Source: Acidobacteriota bacterium (GTDB taxonomy: Bacteria > Acidobacteriota > Vicinamibacteria > Vicinamibacterales > UBA2999). Taken from it: 64,000 nucleotides of DNA. The position numbers and the translations under genes were made by a program. Each line of letters opens with the position of its first letter. Position 1 is the stretch's first letter. A model generated the notes under the pieces. It saw nothing but the letters and a program-made list of their open reading frames with translations. It ran no database searches and was not told where the DNA came from. The stretch lies in the NCBI GenBank assembly GCA_030697165.1, contig JAUYQQ010000009.1:349082-413081 (forward strand), written 5' to 3'. This document shows, one piece after another, positions 49,668 to 58,315 of this stretch.

Positions 49668-50009
49668 TTGAGATCGGCAGTCGCTGTTCATCGCGCCCTG
49701 GGCCCGGGCTTGACCGAATACTCCTATCAGGCGTCCATGGAGCTGGAAATGGAGGCCGGGCAGTTGCGGTTCGTTCGAGAACAGGCAATTGCGATCGAGT
49801 TTCGCGGCGCGATCGTCGGCTGGCACCGGCCGGACTTTGTCGTCGAGCAATCAGTCGTCGTTGAGGTCAAGTCGGTGAGCCGGATTGAACCGGTCTTCAT
49901 CAGGCAGGTCTTGACCTATCTGCGCGTCACTCACCTGCAAGTCGGGCTGTTGCTGAACTTCAACGTGCCGTCGATGGCCAACGAGGGCATCAAGCGAGTA
50001 GTGCTGTGA
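49668..50009 (+). CDS. GxxExxY / PD-(D/E)XK nuclease-like protein with damaged or TTG start
   Basis: 113 residues from TTG 49668. It carries the naming motif GLTEYSY after HRALGPG, then a nuclease-type RPDFVVEQSVVVEVK (PD...ExK) and VLTYLRVTHLQVGLLLNFNV. Family PDDEXK_3 is related to restriction-fold nucleases, but its activity is unproven. An ATG at 49658 overlaps the methyltransferase stop (ATGA) but is in another frame. A stop precedes the TTG in frame. The simplest reading is an N-terminal frameshift, with a TTG start as the alternative. Confidence 0.7.
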   Translation: MRSAVAVHRALGPGLTEYSYQASMELEMEAGQLRFVREQAIAIEFRGAIVGWHRPDFVVEQSVVVEVKSVSRIEPVFIRQVLTYLRVTHLQVGLLLNFNVPSMANEGIKRVVL

Positions 50010-50035
50010 GGATTGCTGAGTCAGGTGAAATGCAT

Positions 50036-50206
50036 CGCACGGAACCACGGAAACACCGAAAACGATGGACTCTTCTAAGGCACGAAGTGCGCCAGATCAG
50101 CGCACCCGTCAGGCGTTGGTTGCGCGAATATCGCCCTCTGTTCTCTGAAGTACGTCGTGGAGTTCCGACTTTGTGCTTCCGTGCTTCCGTGCTTCCGTGT
50201 TTCTGT
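50036..50206. repeat. CACGGAA units, inverted pair around spacer
   Basis: CACGGAACCACGGAAACACCGAA at 50,036-50,058 faces several TTCCGTGC units at 50,175-50,200 in the opposite orientation. No gene was recognised in the ~110 bp between. Confidence 0.75.
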
Positions 50207-50215
50207 GTGAAGCAT

Positions 50216-51148
50216 CTACTTCACCGGGCCCGACTCCCAGGCCTTGAGGACAGCGTACAAAGTCGAGGTAATCGGCACCGGCACGCCCAGCTTCTGCGCC
50301 CGGCGGACAGCCGCTCCTTGCAGCGCCTCCACCTCAATCCGCTTACCCTGCTCCAGATCGATCAACAGCGACGAGCGGGTGGTGGGCGGGATGTTGTCCA
50401 TATAGGTCTTGAGCGTGTCGAAGCGATCGGGAGAGATCGTCACGCCTTCCGCCTTCGCGATCGCCGCAATCTCGCGCGACGTGGCGTAGAACATCTCCTG
50501 CACATGGGGGTACTTCCAGATGTGGCCAATCGCCAGCCGCGCGGCGCCGGTGAAGCCCGAGAACGCGACGAGATACACGAATTTGTCCCAGATCGGCACG
50601 CGCGCATCGGCCACCGGCGTTACCTGGATATCTGCTGTGGCGAAGATCCCGGCAATCTCCTGCACGCGCGGCGAAATGCCGCTGCGGTCGCCGAACACCT
50701 CGCCGAAAATGATTGAGCGGTGCACGCCGGTCTGGACGATCAGTCCAGGTGCCTCGAGGGCCGTTGCGACATAGGTAGTGCCGCCGAGCACCGGGCCTTC
50801 GCCGACGACCGCGGCCACGTCGTTGACGCTATCGACTCCGTTCTGCAGCGTCAGGACCGCCGTGCCCGGTCCCATCATCGGCTTGAGCAGCGGCAGGGCG
50901 GTGGCATTGTCATAGGCCTTGACCGAGACAATCACGAGGTCAACCGGGCCCACTTTCGCCGTCTCGCTCTCAGCCGCCGCCGCGACGCTGAAATCGCCGA
51001 GCTTCGCGCTTCTGACCTCCAGGCCCTTGGCGCGAATGGCCTCCAGGTGGGCGCCCCGGGCAATGAATGTGACGTCCTGCCCCGCCCGCGCCAACTTGGC
51101 GCCAAAATAGCCTCCCACCGCGCCCGAGCCCAGAATCGCGATCTTCAT
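50216..51148 (-). CDS. ApbA/PanE-family ketopantoate reductase
   Basis: 310 residues. KIAILGSGAVGGYFGAKLA is the NADP site, followed by IVSVKAYD (Lys), TLQNGVDS (Asn), the catalytic lysine in IWDKFVYLVAF (~180) and RIEVEALQGAAVRRA near the C-terminus. It reduces 2-dehydropantoate in CoA synthesis or a related 2-keto acid. ATG with GGAGG upstream. Confidence 0.9.
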   Translation of the reverse strand: MKIAILGSGAVGGYFGAKLARAGQDVTFIARGAHLEAIRAKGLEVRSAKLGDFSVAAAAESETAKVGPVDLVIVSVKAYDNATALPLLKPMMGPGTAVLTLQNGVDSVNDVAAVVGEGPVLGGTTYVATALEAPGLIVQTGVHRSIIFGEVFGDRSGISPRVQEIAGIFATADIQVTPVADARVPIWDKFVYLVAFSGFTGAARLAIGHIWKYPHVQEMFYATSREIAAIAKAEGVTISPDRFDTLKTYMDNIPPTTRSSLLIDLEQGKRIEVEALQGAAVRRAQKLGVPVPITSTLYAVLKAWESGPVK

Positions 51149-51178
51149 TGAACCTCCGCAGACGTTTTAGCACAGTGT

Positions 51179-51184
51179 TAGAAT
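51179..51184 (+). promoter_or_regulatory. TAGAAT -10 element 6 nt before amidohydrolase
   Basis: TAGAAT, TTGCCC, ATG 51191: leaderless layout. Confidence 0.55.
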
Positions 51185-51190
51185 TTGCCC

Positions 51191-52930
51191 ATGGCGGCCC
51201 GCATCACGGCCTATCTCGTGGCCTGCATCGTAGGTGTCACGCTCATCGCGGGACTGATCGTCGGCGCGCAGCGTGCCGACGATGACGCGGCCGTGGACCT
51301 GATCGTCATCAATGGCAGGGTCTACGCCGGCGGCGCCGCTCCCGAAATGGCTGAGGCGGTGGCCGTTCGCGGCAACAAGGTCGTCCGCGTCGGCTCGAAC
51401 CGCGAGATCCAGCGCCTGCAGCGCGCCCAAACCACCGTCATCGACGCCAAGGGCGGCGCGGTGGTGCCCGGCTTCAACGACGCCCACGCCCACTTCATCA
51501 GCGGCGGCCTCGCGCTCGATCAGATCAACCTGCTCGAAGCCACGACGCTCGACGACATCAAGGACACCATCCGCATCTGGTCCGAGGCGAATCCTGAGCG
51601 GACGTGGATCACCGGCCGTGGCTGGTATTACCAGCCGTTTGCCGGCACGCTGCCAACCCGGCAGTTGCTCGATACGCTGGTGCCCGACCGCCCCGCCTAC
51701 CTGGTGGCGTACGACGGCCACACCGGCTGGGCCAACACCCGGGCCCTCAAGCTGGCCGGCATCACCCGCGACACCAGGAACCCGCCGAACGGCGTGATCG
51801 TGAAGGACCCGCGCACAGGCGAGCCGAGCGGGACGCTCAAGGAAGCCGCAATGGCGCTGATGACCGCGACGCCGCGGCCCACCACCGAGGACAAGGTTGC
51901 GGCCATCCGTGCCGGGATCGTGGAAGCGCACCGCGTGGGCATCACCAGCGTCCAGAACGCCGGCGGCTCGGCCGAAGACCTCGAACTCTACGACGGCCTC
52001 CGCAAGCGCGGGCAGCTGACACTGCGCGTCTATCAGGCGCTGTCGGTCAACGGCCCCGTGAACGAGGCCGAACTCGCGAAACTCGCCGCCGTGCGCGAGA
52101 AGTTTGCGGACGACCCGCTGCTCAAGACCGGCGCGGTGAAGCTGGTGGCCGACGGCGTGATCGAGTCGCACACCGCGGCCATGCTCGCCCCGTACAACAA
52201 CCAGCCGGGCACGGCCGGCGACCCCCGCTACACCGCCGCGCAGCTCAACGAGGCCGTCACCCTGCTCGATCGCGAAGGCTGGCAGATCATGACGCACGCG
52301 ATCGGCGACGCCGCGGTGCGCATGACGCTGGACGCGTATGAGGCCGCCGCCAAGGCCAACCCCGCGCCGGAGCGCGGCCGCCGCCATCGCGTCGAACACA
52401 TCGAAACCATTGATCCCGCCGACGTCCCGCGATTCGGCAAGCTGGGCGTGGTGGCGTCGATGGAGCCGGTGCACGGCACACCCAGCCCCACACCGGGCGA
52501 CGTCTGGAGCACCAACATCGGCGCCGAGCGCGCCGCGCACGGCTGGCTGTGGGCGAGCATCGCCAAGGCCGGCGGACGGCTGGTCTTCGGCAGCGACTGG
52601 CCGGTGATGACCCTGGATCCGCTGGCCGGCCTGCACGTCGCGGTGAACCGCACCACCGTGGACGGCCTGCCACTAGGCGGCTGGCTACCGGCCGAACGCC
52701 TGCCGATCCGCGCCGCGATCGACGCGTACACGAGTGACGCGGCGTGGACGTCGTATGACGAGCAGCGCAAAGGCATACTCGAACGCGACATGCTGGCCGA
52801 CCTGGTCGTGCTCTCCGAGGATATTTTCGACCCCGCCACCCGGCTCACCGACACCCATGTAGTGGTGACCATCGTCGACGGCAAGGTCGTCTACCGCAGC
52901 GAGCCGCCCGACACCACGACCGCGCCATAG
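51191..52930 (+). CDS. exported amidohydrolase family 3 (YtcJ-like) protein
   Basis: 579 residues. Signal/anchor (ITAYLVACIVGVTLIAGLIVG), then the metal-dependent hydrolase fold: VVPGFNDAHAHFISGG (~98), the VKLVADGVIESHTA strand, MTHAIGDAAV (~362), RHRVEHIETI and FGSDWPVMTLDP. It hydrolyses an unknown amide or similar bond, probably outside the cytoplasm. ATG at 51191 follows TAGAAT by 6 nt. Confidence 0.9.
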   Translation: MAARITAYLVACIVGVTLIAGLIVGAQRADDDAAVDLIVINGRVYAGGAAPEMAEAVAVRGNKVVRVGSNREIQRLQRAQTTVIDAKGGAVVPGFNDAHAHFISGGLALDQINLLEATTLDDIKDTIRIWSEANPERTWITGRGWYYQPFAGTLPTRQLLDTLVPDRPAYLVAYDGHTGWANTRALKLAGITRDTRNPPNGVIVKDPRTGEPSGTLKEAAMALMTATPRPTTEDKVAAIRAGIVEAHRVGITSVQNAGGSAEDLELYDGLRKRGQLTLRVYQALSVNGPVNEAELAKLAAVREKFADDPLLKTGAVKLVADGVIESHTAAMLAPYNNQPGTAGDPRYTAAQLNEAVTLLDREGWQIMTHAIGDAAVRMTLDAYEAAAKANPAPERGRRHRVEHIETIDPADVPRFGKLGVVASMEPVHGTPSPTPGDVWSTNIGAERAAHGWLWASIAKAGGRLVFGSDWPVMTLDPLAGLHVAVNRTTVDGLPLGGWLPAERLPIRAAIDAYTSDAAWTSYDEQRKGILERDMLADLVVLSEDIFDPATRLTDTHVVVTIVDGKVVYRSEPPDTTTAP

Positions 52931-52984
52931 CTCGGCAACGAGGAACCGACCTGGTTCCCGGTTCGTATCAGTTCGAGATCCACC

Positions 52985-53983
52985 ATGCGTTCACGAACCC
53001 TCGCCGTCTTGTTGTGCCTGGCCGCACTCGCGGCCGTTGTTCCAAGCCGGGTCACCGCCCAGTCTGACCTCGATGCGTTCATGGAGCGCGTTCTCGCCCG
53101 CCGCGACGACAACTGGAAGAAACTCCAGCAATACGTCCTCGAAGAGAAGGAAGCCTTCGACCTGACCGGGCCAGGCGGCCTGCCGCTGTGGGGCATGCGG
53201 CGCGAGTATGCCTGGTTCATCCGCAACGGGATCTTCGTACGCAGCCCCGTCAAGGCCAACGGCGTGGCGCTGTCGGAGGCCGATCGGCGCAAGGCGGAAG
53301 ACGAATGGCTCCGGCGCGAAGTCAGCCGCGAAGAGCGACGCAAGCGGCGCGCCGATCGCGAAAAGCAGGGCCTGCCCGCCGAGCCCGAAACCCGAGCGGT
53401 CGTGATCGGCCCCACGGGCGTGCAGGTGGTCGACGAAACGCCGACAACGGCGGCCGATCTGCCGTCGAACGTGGACGACCTGCTGAAGCAGGGCGGCGAC
53501 CCTCAGTTCGTCTCGTCCTCGTACTTCCTGAAGTTCCGGTTCGAGAAGGGCCGCTACGCGCTGGCCGGCCGCGAGCAGGTTGACGGTCAGGACGCGCTGA
53601 AGATCGAGTACTACCCGGGTACCGGGTTGTTCAACGAAGGCCGGTCGCGCCCCAACCGCAAGGTCCGCGACCAGGAAGACGAAATCGAGGAGAAGATGAA
53701 CAAGGTGTCGCTGGTCACGCTGTGGATCGACCAGAAGACCCACCAGATTCTGCAGTACACCTTCGACGACATCGACATGGACTTCTTCCCGGGCCGCGCG
53801 TTGATGCGCGTCAGCGACCTGAAAGCCACCATGCGCATGGCGCAGGCGTTTCCTGATGTCTGGCTGCCACGCAGCATCCAGATGCACTTCGGCCTGATGC
53901 TCGCGGTCGGCGCCGTCGACGCCACCTACACGGTCGACTACCTGAACTACAAGCAGGCCGACGTCACCTACAAGATCAAATGA
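52985..53983 (+). CDS. exported protein of unknown function, upstream of Omp85-type gene
   Basis: 332 residues with a signal peptide (TLAVLLCLAALAAVVPSRVTA). A charged helical region (~95-120) precedes a beta-rich half (YFLKFRFEKGRYALAGREQV, WLPRSIQMHFGLMLAVGAVD), which could be LolA-like, but I do not recognise the family. Its stop overlaps the Omp85-type start (ATGA), suggesting joint work at the outer membrane. Confidence 0.7.
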   Translation: MRSRTLAVLLCLAALAAVVPSRVTAQSDLDAFMERVLARRDDNWKKLQQYVLEEKEAFDLTGPGGLPLWGMRREYAWFIRNGIFVRSPVKANGVALSEADRRKAEDEWLRREVSREERRKRRADREKQGLPAEPETRAVVIGPTGVQVVDETPTTAADLPSNVDDLLKQGGDPQFVSSSYFLKFRFEKGRYALAGREQVDGQDALKIEYYPGTGLFNEGRSRPNRKVRDQEDEIEEKMNKVSLVTLWIDQKTHQILQYTFDDIDMDFFPGRALMRVSDLKATMRMAQAFPDVWLPRSIQMHFGLMLAVGAVDATYTVDYLNYKQADVTYKIK

Positions 53984-55230
53984 GGCTGACCGGCTGCCTC
54001 CTCGCGACGATGCTCGTGCTGACCGGAATGGCGGCCGCGCAATCCTCACCGGGCGTCGTCGCCGAAGTGCGCGTGCACGGCAACCACACCACTCCCGACG
54101 CCGATGTGCTGGCGCTCGCCGGCGAGGTGGTTGGCAAGCCGGCCACCGAGGCACTGGTGGCGGAAGTCAGCACCCGTCTCGAGCGGAGTGGACGGTTCGA
54201 GGGCGTCGACGTGCGCAAGCGCTTCCGCTCGATCGACGACCCCGACGACATCCTGCTGGTGATCATCGTCGACGAAGTGCCCGGCGTGTCGGACACCGAC
54301 CTGACCCCGGGACCCATGAAGCGGCTGCGCAGCAGCGCAATGTTCCTGCCGATCCTTCACAGCGACGACGGCTACGGGCTGACCTACGGGATGCGCGTGA
54401 GCTTTGTCGATCGGTTCGGGCCGCGCAGCCGGATCACCTTCCCCGTCAGCTGGGGGGGCGAGCGGCAGGCCCTGGCGCAGATCGAAAAGTCCTTCAGCCG
54501 CGGACCCATCGATCGGCTGTTCGGTGATGGTGGCGTTACCCGTCGCGAGAACCCACACTACAAGATTGGCGACACCCGCACCTTCGTTCATGGACGCGTC
54601 GAATCAGCCATTCAGCGCTGGTTACGCATTGGCGCCGGCGGCGGTGTTGACGAAGTCGATTTCGGGGGGACCCGCGACCGGCTCACGCGCGCCGATGCCG
54701 CGGTCACCGTCGATACCCGCGTCGACCCGGCTTTCCCGCGCAACGCCGTGCACACGACGTTCGGCATCGAACGACTGAACTTCGATGCCGGGAAGGCAAA
54801 TCGCCGGACGGCGGACGTCAGCGGTTACCTCGGCCTTCCCGGCCAGAGCGTGCTCGCGCTTCGCGCCCGGTCGGTGACCTCGACCGCGCCACTCCCGATT
54901 TATGAGAAGTCGCTGCTTGGTGGCGCCTCGACCGTCCGCGGCTACGAGGTCGGCTACCGCGCCGACGACAACACGGCCTCCCTCTCGGCCGAGCTTCGCC
55001 TCCCGGTCACTTCGCCCATGTCGGTGGGCCGCTTCGGCGTGAAGGCCTTTGTCGACGCCGGCACGGCTTACCCGTACGGATTCAAGCTCAGCGACCAGCG
55101 CCTCGACCTTGGCTACGGCGGCGGCGCCTACCTGCACCTGACCATCATCAGCCTGTCGCTCGACGTCGCGCGCGGCCACGAGACCGGCAAGTACCGCTGG
55201 CACTTCGGCATGGGCGTGACGTTCAAATAA
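53980..55230 (+). CDS. short Omp85-superfamily outer-membrane protein (one POTRA)
   Basis: 416 residues: signal peptide, one POTRA-like domain (VVAEVRVHGNHTTPDADVL to ~95) and a 16-strand-type barrel. The barrel carries LLGGASTVRGYEVGYR, matching the conserved VRGF/Y loop motif, and ends in GMGVTFK with a terminal aromatic-type strand. With one POTRA it is not BamA; it may be TamA-like or a patatin-type family barrel. It is coupled to the upstream exported protein. Confidence 0.82.
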   Translation: MRLTGCLLATMLVLTGMAAAQSSPGVVAEVRVHGNHTTPDADVLALAGEVVGKPATEALVAEVSTRLERSGRFEGVDVRKRFRSIDDPDDILLVIIVDEVPGVSDTDLTPGPMKRLRSSAMFLPILHSDDGYGLTYGMRVSFVDRFGPRSRITFPVSWGGERQALAQIEKSFSRGPIDRLFGDGGVTRRENPHYKIGDTRTFVHGRVESAIQRWLRIGAGGGVDEVDFGGTRDRLTRADAAVTVDTRVDPAFPRNAVHTTFGIERLNFDAGKANRRTADVSGYLGLPGQSVLALRARSVTSTAPLPIYEKSLLGGASTVRGYEVGYRADDNTASLSAELRLPVTSPMSVGRFGVKAFVDAGTAYPYGFKLSDQRLDLGYGGGAYLHLTIISLSLDVARGHETGKYRWHFGMGVTFK

Positions 55231-55271
55231 CCGTCCCACCGGCCCCACCCGCCCTACCCGCCCCACCCGCC
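55231..55271. repeat. CCGCCCCACCCGCC tandem repeat
   Basis: Units of CC(G/A)CCC(T/C)ACCCG between genes; the same text, in frame, makes up the linkers of E2 and SucB (e.g. 61,606-61,660). Confidence 0.65.
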
Positions 55272-55294
55272 TGGACATCGGCTACACTCCCGCC

Positions 55295-56347
55295 ATGGTC
55301 CGTCTGAACTTGCTTCGACTTGCCGTTGCCGCCGTTCTCGTGTGCGCGTTCATGGGCGCCGCGCTACTCGCGTCGCAGCGATCCGCTGCCGCCATGGCGA
55401 AGGCCGCCGGGCAGTTCCTCGACAGCCTGACCCCGGATCAACGTGCCAGGGCCGCTTTCGCGTTCGACAGCGACGACCGCCTGCGCTGGCACTTCGTCCC
55501 GAACGAGATGTTCCCGCGCAAGGGGCTGATGATCAAGGAGATGACCGAGGCGCAGCGCCGCTTGGCCCACGGCCTGCTACGGACCGGCTTGAGCGCGAGC
55601 GGCTACAGCAAAGTGACGTCCATCATCCAGCTCGAGGACGTGCTCAAGGTCATGGAAGCGGGCGGGCGCTTCCCCCGCGACAAGGAGGACTACCTCTTCT
55701 CGGTGTTCGGCACGCCGGGCCCGAAGGGCGCGTGGGGGTGGCGCGTCGAGGGACATCACATCTCGATTCGCTTCACGATCGCCGATGGCGCCGCCACCAG
55801 CCAGGTCGCCAGCTCGCCGATGTTCCTCGGCAGCAACCCGGCGGAGGTGCGCGCCGGCGACCTGAAAGGCACGCGCGTCCTCGGCGACGAGGAAGACACG
55901 GCTCGCGCCCTGGTGCAGTCGCTGTCTGCCGATCAGTTGAAGTCCGCCGTGATCAGTGCCACCGCGCCCAACGACATCCTGACCATGAACAAGACCGACA
56001 TCACGCCGCTGCCGGACGAGGGCATCCTGTATTCCGCCCTGCAGCCGGCGCAGCAGGCCCTGCTGCGAAAGGTCATCGAGACGTACGCCAATGTCATGGA
56101 AGCCGACGTCGCGGCCGCACGCATGAAAGTGGCCACCGGCGCCGGCCTCGACAAGTTGCGGTTCGCGTGGGCGGGCTCAACCCAGAAGGGCCAAAAGCAC
56201 TACTACCGCATCCAGGGCCCGACGTTCCTGATCGAGTTCGACAACGCCCAGAACGATGGGAACCACGTGCACTCGGTCTGGCGGGACTTTGGCGGCGACT
56301 TCGGGCGGGACATCCTGCGCGAACACCTGGCAGCGGTCGCTCACTAA
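55295..56347 (+). CDS. exported DUF3500 protein
   Basis: 350 residues, signal peptide (LLRLAVAAVLVCAFMGAALLA). DUF3500 features: FLDSLTPDQRARAAFAF, DRLRWHFVPNEMFPRKGL, GWRVEGHHISIRFTI and a C-terminal HYYRIQGPTFLIEFDNAQND with the HxHSVWRDF ending. Function unknown. ATG follows TACACT by 6 nt. Confidence 0.9.
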   Translation: MVRLNLLRLAVAAVLVCAFMGAALLASQRSAAAMAKAAGQFLDSLTPDQRARAAFAFDSDDRLRWHFVPNEMFPRKGLMIKEMTEAQRRLAHGLLRTGLSASGYSKVTSIIQLEDVLKVMEAGGRFPRDKEDYLFSVFGTPGPKGAWGWRVEGHHISIRFTIADGAATSQVASSPMFLGSNPAEVRAGDLKGTRVLGDEEDTARALVQSLSADQLKSAVISATAPNDILTMNKTDITPLPDEGILYSALQPAQQALLRKVIETYANVMEADVAAARMKVATGAGLDKLRFAWAGSTQKGQKHYYRIQGPTFLIEFDNAQNDGNHVHSVWRDFGGDFGRDILREHLAAVAH

Positions 56348-56416
56348 CTGAAACTGAAACTGAAACTGAAACTGAAAACTAAAACTACCAACTTTCAACT
56401 CGTCAACTTTCAACTC
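56344..56416. repeat. CTGAAA tandem repeat followed by AACTTTCAACT units
   Basis: Five copies of actgaa(a) then ctaccaactttcaactcg units; the spacer between convergent DUF3500 and Cld-like genes. Confidence 0.9.
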
Positions 56417-57254
56417 ACCAACGAAGCACCCTCTTCCCGCGCCAGATCGGGCCTTCCCGGACGAACTTCCACTCGGGGTTCTGCTCGACGTCGCGCAGTG
56501 ACGCGAGCACGCCGTCAAACACCGGCAGCCCCTCGTCGTCGCACTCGAAGTAGGTGACGAAGTCGAACTCGCCCTCTCGCTGATTGCCGTCGGGGTTGTG
56601 GTACACGCGGCGAAACAGCGAGGAGATCCCGCGCTCGGCGGCCACCGCGTGGCCCTTCACCGGGCATTTGCTCTCGCCATCGACGTGCGGGTAGAAGTAG
56701 GCGTGCCGTTCAAGCGCGCTCATTTGCCACCACTCGGCGGTCTTGTTGATGGGCACGATAATGGTGTTTCGGCTGCCGCGGCCTGATCGCCGCGGGGGCG
56801 CGCCCTTGTTCGAGTAGTGCACCATCTCGGGGCTGGAATAGCGCGGCGTCCGGGCGGCGCCGTCGAGCGCCAGGACGTCGGCGGCATCACCAATGCGCCG
56901 GCGCAATTCCTCTTCAAGCTCCTGCAGGCGCGGCCGGTATTTACTCGACACCTGCACGAGGTGGCGGGCCTTGTTGATGCAGGGGCCGACGCACGCCGGC
57001 TCGGGCTCGGGCAGGTCGCCATCACGCACGAAGAACTGGATCGTCTCGAACGGCTGGGCCTGGGTTTCGCGGCTGTCGTCGATGTCGAAGTCGTTGAAGA
57101 AGCCCCGGGCGATGTTGCCTCCCGCGGTCCTCAACCGGGCGCCATGGGCATCGTCTTCAGAGCGCGCCATGACGAACAGGAACTTGGTGTAGGCGAGATT
57201 CGCCCCGACCCCGTTCCCATTTCCGTTCGCCTGGCCGCAGCCATTGCTTCCCAT
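56415..57254 (-). CDS. chlorite dismutase / HemQ superfamily protein
   Basis: 279 residues from ATG 57254. The C-terminal half matches the family: EWWQMSALERHAYFYPH, ISSLFRRVYHNPDG and FVTYFECDDEGLPVFDGVL, then LRDVEQNPEWKFVREGPIWRGKR. HemQ decarboxylates coproheme; Cld breaks chlorite. The usual haem histidine was not placed with certainty. N-terminal half has FFVRDGDLPEPEPACVGPC of unclear role. It is downstream of the Cof phosphatase gene. Confidence 0.72.
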   Translation of the reverse strand: MGSNGCGQANGNGNGVGANLAYTKFLFVMARSEDDAHGARLRTAGGNIARGFFNDFDIDDSRETQAQPFETIQFFVRDGDLPEPEPACVGPCINKARHLVQVSSKYRPRLQELEEELRRRIGDAADVLALDGAARTPRYSSPEMVHYSNKGAPPRRSGRGSRNTIIVPINKTAEWWQMSALERHAYFYPHVDGESKCPVKGHAVAAERGISSLFRRVYHNPDGNQREGEFDFVTYFECDDEGLPVFDGVLASLRDVEQNPEWKFVREGPIWRGKRVLRW

Positions 57255-57341
57255 GACAGACCGGCTATCGGTTTGAGGCTCGGGCGACTGTATGAGCTGG
57301 CGCAAGAGTGTGCAATTTTGTCCCGACTGGCGGGCGCCCCG

Positions 57342-58181
57342 TTATGGGGGGCCAGCGGGAATGAAGCGATCGATCGCCTGTGCCAGGCCCGCTTCGTCGT
57401 TCGTGCCCGTAAGGTGAACGCCGGATGTTTTCAGTTCGGGTTCGGCGTTGCCCATAACCACGCCCACGCCGGCCCACTCGAGCATGTCGCGATCGTTGTG
57501 GTTGTCGCCCACGGCCATGACCTCGGCCTGCGGCACGCCGTAGTGCTGGGCCAGCGCCGCCAGCCCGGAGCCTTTCGAGATGCCGGCGCCACAAACGTCC
57601 ACCAGCGAGAAGTCGCGCTGGGGATACTCGGTCATCGTCACCTCGAGCTGCGGGGCCACCGGATGCGCTGCCAGGTGCGCCGAGATCGCCCGCATGGTCT
57701 GCATCCCGCCGTTGAAGGTGACCTGCACCGGGTCTTCGCTGACCGCGTCTTCAAGCCGATCCACGGCCTGGATGATGGCGGCGTTGCGGCGCCTGAATCC
57801 CGCGCGATTCGGGCCGCTCCAATCCATGCGGTCGTACACCAGTTGGCCGGCCGATGGCCGATCGAAGACACAGGCGGTCTCGTGCCGCCATTCGATGGTC
57901 GCCGCCAGCACCTCTCGCGCCACCGCCTGCGGCAGCAGCCGGCGCAGCAGTGTCTCACCCGACCTGGACCGCGCGATCGCACCGTTATAGACCAGCAGGG
58001 TGATGTCGTCAGGCAGGTCGCCGAGCGCCTGGCTCGCGAAGTGAAAGCTGCGGCCGGTGGCAATGACAATGCGGACGCCCCTGGCGGCCGCGCGATGCAC
58101 GGCGTCAAGGTTCGCCTGTGGCACACGGCCCCTTGAATCGAGCAGTGTCCCGTCGATGTCGATCGCGAGCAGCTTAATCAA
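57342..58181 (-). CDS. Cof-type HAD phosphatase
   Basis: 279 residues from TTG 58181 (IKLLAIDIDGTLLDSRG). HAD motifs: DIDGTLLD (nucleophile), VIATGRSF, the lysine in GISKGSGLAALAQ (~200), and VGDNHNDRDMLEWAG. Substrate unknown; sugar or nucleotide phosphates are typical. A GTG at 58193 would extend it into a GTGCCAA repeat, so the TTG was preferred. Confidence 0.85.
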   Translation of the reverse strand: MIKLLAIDIDGTLLDSRGRVPQANLDAVHRAAARGVRIVIATGRSFHFASQALGDLPDDITLLVYNGAIARSRSGETLLRRLLPQAVAREVLAATIEWRHETACVFDRPSAGQLVYDRMDWSGPNRAGFRRRNAAIIQAVDRLEDAVSEDPVQVTFNGGMQTMRAISAHLAAHPVAPQLEVTMTEYPQRDFSLVDVCGAGISKGSGLAALAQHYGVPQAEVMAVGDNHNDRDMLEWAGVGVVMGNAEPELKTSGVHLTGTNDEAGLAQAIDRFIPAGPP

Positions 58182-58193
58182 ACCGTGACACAC

Positions 58194-58290
58194 CTCGCAC
58201 CCTGGCACCTTGGCACCTTGGCACTTTGGCACCCTGCCCCGCCGTAGCTCGAAGAGCGCCCGCCTTCGCCAAAGGCTTCGGCGCGGGAAC
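58194..58290. repeat. GTGCC array plus 'YGG' repeat copy
   Basis: Five units of TGGCACC(T/C)T (58,194-58,236) precede a degenerate 'YGG' copy, cgccttcgccaaaggcttcggcg (58,262-58,284), in the space between the divergent phosphatase and sucA genes. Confidence 0.7.
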
Positions 58291-58315
58291 CAGGCCCTGT
58301 TAAAGTAGAAAGGTT

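Noticed and set aside
43309..50215. Complete DISARM or BREX system
   Set aside because: Only helicase and methylase parts are present; no DrmA/B/C, BrxA/B/L, PglZ or kinase gene was seen.
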